Below are positions 43,062 through 50,350 of a DNA stretch of 64,000 bases, piece by piece. Position 1 is the stretch's first letter, and each line of letters begins with the position of its first letter. The stretch comes from an uncultured Erwinia sp. (lineage in GTDB: Bacteria; Pseudomonadota; Gammaproteobacteria; Enterobacterales; Enterobacteriaceae): contig CAMIKG010000002.1 in assembly GCA_946221915.1 (NCBI GenBank), positions 62,001 through 126,000 on the forward strand, read 5' to 3'. The notes under the pieces were generated by a model. It was given only the letters and a program-made list of their open reading frames with translations, was not told the origin of the DNA and did no database searches. Made by a program: the position numbers and the translations under genes.

Positions 43062-44063
43062 TTAATACACAATCACCACTTTGCCGCGCATATGGCCTTC
43101 CAGCACGCGCTGATGAGCAGTGGTCAGCGTCTCAACGCTTAATCCCTGCAGGGTCTCATTCAGCGTGGTGCGGATTTTTCCGCTATCCAGCAGTGCGGCA
43201 ACCTCATCCAGAATCTCGCCCTGACGCGCAATATCCGGTGTGGTAAACATGCTGCGGGTATACATAAACTCAAAGTGCAGCGCGGCGCTTTTCAGTTTCA
43301 ACTCGCTCATATCCAGCGGACCTTCGTTTTCAACGATAGTGCAGATATGCCCCTGCGGCGCGATGAGCTTCGCCATGGTATGCCAGTGCCCATCGGTATC
43401 ATTCAGACAGAAAATGTAATCCACCTGCTTAATGCCATGCTGCGCCAGTTCCGCCACCATGTCTTTGTAGTTGATGGTCAGATCCGCACCGCGATCGAGA
43501 CACCACTGGACGGAGTCCGGTCGTGATGCGGTGGCAATCACTTTCACCTTGCTGTGCAGTTTGGCAAACGGTATCGCCAGGGAACCGACGCCACCCGCGC
43601 CGCCGATAATCAGCAGCGTTTTACCTTCGTCCGCATCCTGAATGTTCAGACGTTCAAACAATCCTTCCCACGCCGTCAGCGCTGTCAGCGGGATCGCCGC
43701 CGCGGCCGCCCAATCGAGGCTTTTCGGTTTATGACCGGTAATGCGCGCGTCAATCAGTTGCAGCGTGCTGTTGCTGCCAGGGCGGGTGATATCGCCGGCG
43801 TAATACACCTCGTCTCCTGGCTTAAAACCGCTGACCTGACTGCCGGTGGCCAGCACCACAGCGCTGGCGTCCCAGCCGAGAATGCGCGGTGCCTGCAAGC
43901 CGTTCTTCTGTGCGCCTTTATGCACTTTGGTATCCACCGGATTTACTGAGGCGGCTTTCACTTCCACCAGCAGGTCGTAGTCACCAGGTGTCGGCTGCGT
44001 CTGCTCAATTTCAATAAACTGCGCCGGGTTCTGTGGATCAATCGCAATCGCTTTGTTGTTCAT
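43062..44063 (-). CDS. Zinc-type alcohol dehydrogenase / quinone oxidoreductase family protein
   Basis: 333 residues of the medium-chain dehydrogenase superfamily, zinc-binding alcohol dehydrogenase subgroup. SVNPVDTKVHKGAQ, RILGWDASAVV and the NADPH-binding TLLIIGGAGGVGSLAIPFAKL are characteristic; catalytic zinc cysteines are missing, as in quinone oxidoreductases. The substrate is unknown. It is divergent from a LysR gene with a 99-bp gap, so it is the likely target of that regulator. Confidence 0.88.
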   Translation of the reverse strand: MNNKAIAIDPQNPAQFIEIEQTQPTPGDYDLLVEVKAASVNPVDTKVHKGAQKNGLQAPRILGWDASAVVLATGSQVSGFKPGDEVYYAGDITRPGSNSTLQLIDARITGHKPKSLDWAAAAAIPLTALTAWEGLFERLNIQDADEGKTLLIIGGAGGVGSLAIPFAKLHSKVKVIATASRPDSVQWCLDRGADLTINYKDMVAELAQHGIKQVDYIFCLNDTDGHWHTMAKLIAPQGHICTIVENEGPLDMSELKLKSAALHFEFMYTRSMFTTPDIARQGEILDEVAALLDSGKIRTTLNETLQGLSVETLTTAHQRVLEGHMRGKVVIVY

Positions 44064-44162
44064 CGTTGTTCTCCTGAGTTAACTGGGTTAATTGTAGAAG
44101 CGCCTGACTGGAGTGATAAGATGGACAATCAATGACAGAGTGTTCGTACAGGGTGAACAATC

Positions 44163-45056
44163 ATGTTTAAGCAATTGCAGGATATGGCGCTGTTTGCGCT
44201 GGTGGCCGAAAGCGGCAGTTTTACCGCCGCCGCCAGCCGCGCCGGGCTGCCGAAATCCAGCGTCAGTCAGCGTATCAGCCAGCTGGAACAGGCTCTGGGC
44301 TTACGGTTACTCAATCGCACCACGCGCCAGCTCAACCTCACTTTTGCCGGTGAGCGTTATCTGATTCATTGTCAGGAGATATTGCAGGCCAGCGAACGCG
44401 CGGGTCAGGTGATTGAACGCCTGCGCGCCAATCCCAGCGGGCGTTTGCGCATCACCAGCCCGGCGGGAATTGGCGCGACCTTACTGGCCCGCTGCAACGC
44501 AGAGTTTCAGCGCCAGTATCCTGATGTCACGCTGGAGGTGGAAATTTCCGACGACATTCGCGATCTGGTACAGGAAGGCTTTGATATTGCGCTGCGCACC
44601 GGAAAACCGCAGGATTCCTCGCTGATTGGCCGCCGCGTCGGCTACTGTCAGCGCCTGCTGGTCGCCTCGCCAGATTATCTGGCGCAGCATGCGGCGATCC
44701 AGCATCCGCAACAACTGGTTGAACACAGCTGCATTGCACATCGCGCGTGGGGTGAATGGCTGCTGAGGCGGGGTGAGGAGTGGCACAGCTGGCTGCTGCC
44801 GCCCACTCATAGCACCGATAATCTGATTTATGCCCGTGAGTGCGCGCTGCAGGGGGCAGGCATTACGCTGTTGCCGCGCTTTCTGACTCATGAACTGATC
44901 CAGCGGCAGGCGCTGGTGCAGGTGCTGCCGGAGTGGGAAGTGGAGGGCAACGAGCTGTGGCTGGTCTATCCCGGGCGCAAGCTCAACTCCCCGGCGCTGG
45001 CGAGTTTTATCGAGCATGCGCTGACGTCGCCGGTATTTCGTCAATTCTATCAGTGA
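44163..45056 (+). CDS. LysR-family transcriptional regulator
   Basis: 297 residues. The winged helix-turn-helix FTAAASRAGLPKSSVSQRIS occupies residues 20-39, followed by the substrate-binding domain (PSGRLRITSPAGIGATLLA ... FDIALRTGKPQDSSLIGRRVG). It is divergent from the oxidoreductase gene, the standard LysR layout. A TGTTC...GAACA imperfect dyad at 44141-44159 just before its start may be its own binding site. The inducer is not known. Confidence 0.92.
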   Translation: MFKQLQDMALFALVAESGSFTAAASRAGLPKSSVSQRISQLEQALGLRLLNRTTRQLNLTFAGERYLIHCQEILQASERAGQVIERLRANPSGRLRITSPAGIGATLLARCNAEFQRQYPDVTLEVEISDDIRDLVQEGFDIALRTGKPQDSSLIGRRVGYCQRLLVASPDYLAQHAAIQHPQQLVEHSCIAHRAWGEWLLRRGEEWHSWLLPPTHSTDNLIYARECALQGAGITLLPRFLTHELIQRQALVQVLPEWEVEGNELWLVYPGRKLNSPALASFIEHALTSPVFRQFYQ

Positions 45057-45127
45057 CCTGTTATTCGCAGCACAGAACGGCCATCGACGGAGGGTAAAAA
45101 ACCTGAAAAGAGTATGGATTTAATAAA

Positions 45128-45146
45128 CGTTCTCATTATCATTTCG
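45128..45146 (+). promoter_or_regulatory. Fur-like box before the siderophore-interacting protein gene
   Basis: Read on the minus strand, the core AATGATAATGA matches the central Fur consensus; about 11 of 19 positions agree overall. It lies 54 bp before the start codon of a siderophore reductase family gene, which supports the call. Confidence 0.5.
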
Positions 45147-45199
45147 CTTTGCTATTCTTGTCCCCCATTGAAGTTTTCGACAAGATTTGAGGCGGTTTT

Positions 45200-46096
45200 A
45201 TGGCAGCTGTTCAGGGTTATCGCTTATTTAACGTAGTGCTGGCGCGTAAGCAGGTGCTTTCTCCCTCTATGCTGTGCTGCGTGTTTAGTGGTGATGACGT
45301 GTGTCAGATGAAAATTGACGCACCAGATCAGCGCATCAAACTGCTTTTCCCGTCGCTGAATGGCACGCCGTCGGCGCTGTCGCCGGAAGGCTCATGGTGG
45401 GAGCAGACGAAATCTATTCCTGAAGATGAACGCCCGATTCCGCGCACCTACACGATTCGCCGCGTCAATGCTGAGGCGGGGGAAATGGAAGTGGAATTTG
45501 TCATGCACGGTACTGAAGGCCCGGCCTCCGCCTGGGCGGTGGGTGCGCAGCCGGGCGATGCGCTGCAGATTGTGGCGCCAAACCGCGAACACGTTGAGGA
45601 CAGCGGCGCCTACGAATGGAATCCGTCTCCGCAGATGGAACGTGCGCTGGTGATTGCAGATGAAACCGCACTCCCTGCCGCGAAAAGTATTCTGGAACAG
45701 CTGGCGCAGCGTGACAATCCACCGCAGTTGCAGGTATTCATCGAAGTGCCGAAGCAGGGTGACTGCATCGATCTCAGCCACTACACCTTTGCCGACGTGC
45801 ACTGGTTACCGCGTGAAGCGACGGGCGCCAGCTACGGCGAAGCCCTGCTGCAGGCGGTGAAACAACATGTACAGTTGCCGGACTATGCGCTGACCTGCTG
45901 CCAGGAAGTGCAGGAAGAAGCAGAAGGGGAATTGCTGTGGGATCGCGCGGAGAGCAATAACCGTTTCCACGGCTGGGTGGCGGCGGAATCCACCTCGGTG
46001 AAGCATCTGCGTCGCTACCTGATCGGCGAGTGCGATCTGGCGAAAGACACCATCAGCTTTATGGCCTACTGGAGTCGGGGCCGTCGTCCTGTGTGA
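45200..46096 (+). CDS. Siderophore-interacting protein (ferric-siderophore reductase family)
   Basis: 298 residues of the SIP (ViuB/YqjH) family. An N-terminal FAD-binding barrel with PIPRTYTIRR and EVEFVMHG is followed by the SIP NAD(P)H-binding domain (ALVIADETALPAAKSILEQL) and the C-terminal GWVAAESTSVKHLRRYL. It reduces iron in imported siderophores in the cytoplasm. No siderophore synthesis or transport genes are next to it. The upstream Fur-like site suggests iron repression. Confidence 0.92.
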   Translation: MAAVQGYRLFNVVLARKQVLSPSMLCCVFSGDDVCQMKIDAPDQRIKLLFPSLNGTPSALSPEGSWWEQTKSIPEDERPIPRTYTIRRVNAEAGEMEVEFVMHGTEGPASAWAVGAQPGDALQIVAPNREHVEDSGAYEWNPSPQMERALVIADETALPAAKSILEQLAQRDNPPQLQVFIEVPKQGDCIDLSHYTFADVHWLPREATGASYGEALLQAVKQHVQLPDYALTCCQEVQEEAEGELLWDRAESNNRFHGWVAAESTSVKHLRRYLIGECDLAKDTISFMAYWSRGRRPV

Positions 46097-46139
46097 CACA
46101 GGCGGGCACAGCACATTCCCAGACCATTATTCAGGCCAG

Positions 46140-46190
46140 TTTTAGGGGAAACACCACGCAGGACCGCGGGGTGGTCGCCCCGGGTATCAC
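46140..46190. repeat. Intergenic repeat family B, copy 1
   Basis: TTTTAGGGGAAACAC opens and GTGGTCGCCCCGGGTATC closes this imperfect palindrome, with a shorter GC-rich centre than copy 2 at 60058-60130, which shares both ends. It lies between the SIP gene and ettA, 44 bp after the SIP stop. Confidence 0.65.
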
Positions 46191-46228
46191 GGTCGTCCAG
46201 ACGACATCATCAATGCTGTCATTGCCAT

Positions 46229-46258
46229 AAAAAAAGGAGCCTTTCGGCTCCTTTTTTT
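46229..46258. terminator. Bidirectional intrinsic terminator between SIP gene and ettA
   Basis: Seven A then GGAGCC, a TTTC loop, and GGCTCC then seven T form a perfect 13-bp stem readable on both strands. It serves the two convergent genes and ends 2 bp before the ettA stop codon. Confidence 0.93.
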
Positions 46259-46259
46259 A

Positions 46260-47927
46260 TTACTTGGTCATACGCTTGTACTTGATGCGTTTTGGCTCCA
46301 GCGCATCCGCGCCGAGGGTACGCTTCTTGTACTCTTCGTATTCGGTAAAGTTACCTTCGAAGAACTCCACCTTGCCTTCATCCTGGTAATCCAGAATGTG
46401 GGTGGCGATACGGTCGAGGAACCAGCGGTCATGCGAGATCACCAGCGCACAGCCCGGGAACTCCAGCAGGGCGTTTTCCAGCGCACGCAGAGTTTCGATG
46501 TCCAGGTCGTTGGTCGGTTCATCGAGCAGCAGCATGTTGCCGCCCACCTGCAGCAGTTTCGCCAGGTGCAGACGACCACGCTCACCACCAGACAGCTCAC
46601 CGACATGTTTACCCTGGTCGACGCCTTTAAAGTTAAAGCGGCCAACGTAAGCGCGGCTTGGCATCTCGGTGTTACCGATACGCATAATGTCCTGACCGCC
46701 GGAGACTTCTTCCCACACGGTTTTGCTGTTGTCCATTGAATCACGGAACTGATCGACAGACGCCAGCTTGACGGTTTCGCCCAGCTCGATGCTGCCGCCA
46801 TTTGGCTGTTCCTGACCTGACAGCATACGGAACAGGGTGGATTTACCCGCGCCGTTCGGTCCGATAATCCCGACAATCGCACCCTTCGGAATCGAGAAGC
46901 TCAGGCCATCGATCAGTACACGGTCGCCGTAAGATTTGCTCAGATTGTTCACTTCCACCACTTTGTCGCCAAGGCGTGGTCCAGGTGGAATAAACAGTTC
47001 GTTGGTTTCGTTACGTTTCTGGTACTCGGTGCTGTTCAGCTCCTCGAAGCGTGCCAGACGGGCTTTGCCTTTGGACTGACGGCCTTTCGCGCCCTGACGT
47101 ACCCACTCCAGCTCTTTCTCAATCGACTTACGACGCGCCGCTTCCTGAGAAGCTTCCTGCGCCAGACGCTGATCTTTCTGCTCCAGCCAGGAGGAGTAAT
47201 TGCCTTCCCATGGAATACCTTCACCACGGTCAAGCTCCAGAATCCAGCCCGCCACGTTATCGAGGAAGTAACGGTCGTGGGTAATCGCTACGACGGTGCC
47301 TTCGAAGTCGTGCAGGAAACGTTCCAGCCAGGCCACGGATTCTGCATCCAGGTGGTTGGTGGGTTCGTCGAGCAGCAGCATGTCTGGTTTTTCCAGCAGC
47401 AGACGGCAAATCGCCACGCGGCGACGCTCACCACCCGACAGGTTAGCGATTTTCGCGTCCCAGTCCGGCAGGCGCAGTGCATCGGCAGCGCGCTCCAGCT
47501 GGCTGTTCAGGTTATGGCCGTCGTGCGCCTGGATAATCTCTTCCAGCTTGCCCTGTTCTGCCGCCAGCTTGTCGAAATCGGCCTCTGGCTCGGCGTACAG
47601 CGCATACACTTCGTCAAGGCGTTTCAGTGCGCCAACCACTTCAGCGACCGCTTCTTCCACCGACTCGCGAACCGTATGCTCCATATTGAGCTGCGGCTCC
47701 TGCGGCAGATAGCCGATTTTCAGGCCTGGCTGTGGACGCGCTTCACCTTCGATGTCTTTATCGATACCGGCCATGATGCGCAGCAGGGTGGATTTACCCG
47801 CGCCGTTCAGACCGAGAACACCGATCTTCGCGCCCGGGAAAAAACTCAGGGAGATGTTTTTCAGAATATGACGCTTCGGCGGAACCACTTTGCCGACGCG
47901 ATGCATGCTATAGACGAATTGAGCCAC
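46260..47927 (-). CDS. ettA: Energy-dependent translational throttle ATPase EttA
   Basis: 555 residues, as in E. coli. Two ABC cassettes have Walker A GLNGAGKST and GPNGAGKST, signatures LSGGERRRV and LSGGERGRL, and LLDEPTNHLD / LLDEPTNDLD. The linker with the arm insert between them marks the ABC-F EttA type. EttA binds the ribosomal E site and gates the first elongation steps according to the ATP/ADP ratio. It is divergent from the next gene. Confidence 0.97.
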   Translation of the reverse strand: MAQFVYSMHRVGKVVPPKRHILKNISLSFFPGAKIGVLGLNGAGKSTLLRIMAGIDKDIEGEARPQPGLKIGYLPQEPQLNMEHTVRESVEEAVAEVVGALKRLDEVYALYAEPEADFDKLAAEQGKLEEIIQAHDGHNLNSQLERAADALRLPDWDAKIANLSGGERRRVAICRLLLEKPDMLLLDEPTNHLDAESVAWLERFLHDFEGTVVAITHDRYFLDNVAGWILELDRGEGIPWEGNYSSWLEQKDQRLAQEASQEAARRKSIEKELEWVRQGAKGRQSKGKARLARFEELNSTEYQKRNETNELFIPPGPRLGDKVVEVNNLSKSYGDRVLIDGLSFSIPKGAIVGIIGPNGAGKSTLFRMLSGQEQPNGGSIELGETVKLASVDQFRDSMDNSKTVWEEVSGGQDIMRIGNTEMPSRAYVGRFNFKGVDQGKHVGELSGGERGRLHLAKLLQVGGNMLLLDEPTNDLDIETLRALENALLEFPGCALVISHDRWFLDRIATHILDYQDEGKVEFFEGNFTEYEEYKKRTLGADALEPKRIKYKRMTK

Positions 47928-48132
47928 GTTGGAATGAGCCTCTTATGGTCTGCGTTGTTGTTGGGACGATACTGTCCACTCAGATGACGAAGTTTAGCTG
48001 TTTTCCATTCTTAATCACAGCTGATAGCCGGACTATTCTGTCGTTTAACCCGCTTTCGCCGGATAACTGTTTGATTTTCGCGCGGGTCAGGGGCTATGCT
48101 GATTTTTTGCTTTTCAAACCAGAGGGATATCA

Positions 48133-49080
48133 ATGAAAGTTCTGATCGCCGCTGAAGAAAACGCCTGGGGTGGCGTGGTGCAGCAACTGCGCCAGCAACT
48201 GCCGGATATCGAGTTTGTCGCCTCCGCCGGGCATGCCGCGCACAGCCTTGCAGGCTTCGATGTGCTGATTCCCGGAATGGCGAAAGTGGACGCTGGTTTG
48301 CTGCAGACCGCCGATCGGCTGCGTCTGATCCAGCAGGCGGGCGCCGGGCTGGAAGGGGTTGATCTGCGCAGTGCGGAAGCGCGTGGCATCAAAGTGGCGA
48401 ATGTGCCGTCTGAGACCTCCGGCAACGCCGATTCAGTGGCGGAACTGGGCATCTGGATGATGATTGGCCTGGCGCGCCAGGCGTGGGAACTGCCGCAGAG
48501 CTTTGCCCAGCGGCGGCTTGGTCAGCCAACAGGTTTAGGGCTGATGGGCAAAACGGTGGGTCTGATTGGCCTCGGCGGAATTGGTCAGGCGCTGAGCAAA
48601 CGGCTGGCGGCGTTTGGCGTGCGCTTAATCGGCGTGCGCCGTGAGCCGGACCCGGCGTTTGCTGCCCGCCATCAGCTGGACTGGCTGGGGTCGATGGCGC
48701 AACTGCCGGAGCTGCTGGCGCAGTCTGACTTTGTCATTCTCAGCCTGCCGGATAATCCGCAGACACATCAGATTATCGATCGGCACGCGCTGGCGCAGAT
48801 GAAAGCGGGCAGCTTCCTGATTAATCTGGGGCGTGGCGGTTTAACTGAGAAGCAGGCGCTGCTTGCCGCGCTCGACAGCGGACATCTGGCGGGGGCAGGG
48901 CTGGACGTATTCTGGCAGGAGCCGCCTGACCCGCAGGATGCGATTTTCCGCCACAATGTGATTGCCACGCCACACATTGGCGGCGTGACCGATATTTCGC
49001 TTAGCGGCAATGTAGCGGGCGTCTGTGAAAATATTCGCCGCCTGCGCGATGGCGAAGAGATTTTGCATCGCTGGGCGTAA
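48133..49080 (+). CDS. D-2-hydroxyacid dehydrogenase family protein
   Basis: 315 residues. The Rossmann motif LGLMGKTVGLIGLGGIGQAL lies near residue 150. The catalytic Arg, Glu and His are in INLGRGGLTE, FWQEPPDP and ATPHIGG. Such enzymes reduce 2-keto acids (glyoxylate, hydroxypyruvate, phenylpyruvate) with NAD(P)H; the substrate is not predictable. It is not present at this place in E. coli. An AGAGGGATATCA site precedes the ATG. Confidence 0.9.
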   Translation: MKVLIAAEENAWGGVVQQLRQQLPDIEFVASAGHAAHSLAGFDVLIPGMAKVDAGLLQTADRLRLIQQAGAGLEGVDLRSAEARGIKVANVPSETSGNADSVAELGIWMMIGLARQAWELPQSFAQRRLGQPTGLGLMGKTVGLIGLGGIGQALSKRLAAFGVRLIGVRREPDPAFAARHQLDWLGSMAQLPELLAQSDFVILSLPDNPQTHQIIDRHALAQMKAGSFLINLGRGGLTEKQALLAALDSGHLAGAGLDVFWQEPPDPQDAIFRHNVIATPHIGGVTDISLSGNVAGVCENIRRLRDGEEILHRWA

Positions 49081-49166
49081 TACGCCTGCTGCCATCGGCT
49101 GCAACCATGATATCTCTTCACCCGCCTGACGTGGAAAGGTTGGCATTAAGGTGCAAACGATACCGC

Positions 49167-49280
49167 TTTGCTCCTTCCCCCGCGGGGCGGGGGAAGGCTG
49201 GGATGGGGGAGCAGACGACTCCGTACTGATGTCGTTTGCTCCCCCTCCCTGACCCTCCCCCACAGCGTGGGGGAGGGGAC
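49167..49280 (+). repeat. Palindromic repeat family A, 114-bp copy
   Basis: The element holds three hairpins in order: CCTTCCCCCGC/GCGGGGGAAGG, a longer arm pair GGGGAGCAGACGAC/GTCGTTTGCTCCCC with one mismatch, and CCCTCCCCCA/TGGGGGAGGG. It has the same length and orientation as the copy at 57034-57147 and differs at only about a tenth of positions. It lies in the gap between convergent genes. Confidence 0.85.
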
Positions 49281-49298
49281 GATAGCCTGTTAGCAATT

Positions 49299-49340
49299 AC
49301 TAACCACTAACCACTAACCACTAACCACTAACCACTAACC
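49299..49340. repeat. Perfect heptanucleotide tandem repeat (ACTAACC)6
   Basis: Six exact ACTAACC units in 42 bp, TTAGTGG-type on the other strand. The array begins 19 bp after repeat family A and overlaps the last codons and stop of deoR, encoding its final Val-Val-Ser-Gly-stop. Confidence 0.95.
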
Positions 49341-50092
49341 ACCGCTACGCCTGACGCCTTAAGCTTTTGCGCCAGCACTTTCGGTGGCGCACTGTCACTG
49401 ATCAGCGTATCAAACCGTTCCAGCTCGCCAATACGCGCGGGCAACACTTTGCCAAACTTGCTGCTGTCAGCCAGCAGAATCTTACTTCTGGCGCGTTGCA
49501 GCGCATGATGCTTCATTTGTAACTCATTGATGTTGAAACAGGTTGCTCCCTGTGCGGCATCAATGCCCGCGGCGGAGATAAACGCCAGCGACGGGCAGAG
49601 ATTGTCCAGCACATGGTTCTGACCAAGCGGGGTAAAGATGGCGTTATCGGGGTGAAACTCGCCGCCGCTGAGGATCACATGGCACTGACTTTTCTCTTTC
49701 AGCGCCAGAAAAGTATTCATCGCACAACAGATGGCGGTAAACGGCAGCTCGTCGTCAATGGCGTCAATCACGTAGGGAATCGTAGTGCCGCAGTCGAAAA
49801 AGACCGTATCGTCGGCGTTAATCAGCGCCGCCGCCAGCTTGCCCAGCAGCTGTTTCTTGCTGACATTCTGCGACTGCTGATCGGAGACAAAATAGTGACC
49901 ATGATTGTGGCGTAAATCGCTGACGATATAGCCGCCAAGCAGCACGACCGATGAGGGCTGATCGCTGAGATCGCGACGAATGGTCATCTCTGAAACGCCG
50001 AGCAGCTGCGCGGCATCTTTCAGATGGAGCTTGTCGGTGCGCTTCAGGGCCAGCGCCAGTTTATTGATACGCTCGTCGCGCCGGGTTTCCAT
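49328..50092 (-). CDS. deoR: Deoxyribose operon repressor DeoR
   Basis: 254 residues starting METRRDERINKLALALKRTD, the E. coli DeoR opening (252 residues). DKLHLKDAAQLLGVSEMTIRRDL is the DNA-binding helix-turn-helix, and the sugar-phosphate domain has VFFDCGTTIPYVIDAID, CHVILSGGEFHPDNAIF and ADSSKFGKV. The chosen ATG is 8 nt after AGGA; another ATG lies two codons upstream. DeoR represses deoCABD until deoxyribose 5-phosphate binds. In E. coli deoR is far away near 19 min; here it is about 15 kb from its target. Its 3' end lies in a heptanucleotide repeat. Confidence 0.92.
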   Translation of the reverse strand: METRRDERINKLALALKRTDKLHLKDAAQLLGVSEMTIRRDLSDQPSSVVLLGGYIVSDLRHNHGHYFVSDQQSQNVSKKQLLGKLAAALINADDTVFFDCGTTIPYVIDAIDDELPFTAICCAMNTFLALKEKSQCHVILSGGEFHPDNAIFTPLGQNHVLDNLCPSLAFISAAGIDAAQGATCFNINELQMKHHALQRARSKILLADSSKFGKVLPARIGELERFDTLISDSAPPKVLAQKLKASGVAVVSG

Positions 50093-50350
50093 GGTCATTT
50101 TCCTGTTAATCGCTCTCCCTGAGCGGATGTCGTGTAACGGCCAGGCCACCAGGCTAAGGTTGCCACGAAGATGACCCACAGTACGCGACAAATTGCACAG
50201 ATTTGAAGGGGTTGAAAGTCGTGCTGCAGGCAGGTTTTTTATCTTACCTGTATTGGGATCGCCCCGCAAACCTGGCGCAGCGTCTGAAAGCAGATGGCGA
50301 CATGTCTGCTGTCGCCACCTGCTCGAGGGGGTTAACGTGGGGCCGAAATC
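50093..50350. other. 258-bp gap between the NRPS stop and deoR
   Basis: No gene is seen. A hairpin TGGCGACA/TGTCGCCA (50295-50302 and 50310-50317) with a 7-nt loop lies 34 bp past the synthetase stop codon and could slow or end its transcript, though no T-run follows. The deoR promoter must lie in the left part. Confidence 0.45.

Noticed and set aside
46229..46258. A/T-flanked hairpin as an insertion-sequence end
   Set aside because: Perfect A-stem-T symmetry between convergent stop codons is explained by a bidirectional terminator.
49299..49340. Heptanucleotide array as a CRISPR or telomere-like element
   Set aside because: Units are 7 bp with no spacers, there are no cas genes, and the array is only 42 bp long. 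It is a simple tandem repeat.
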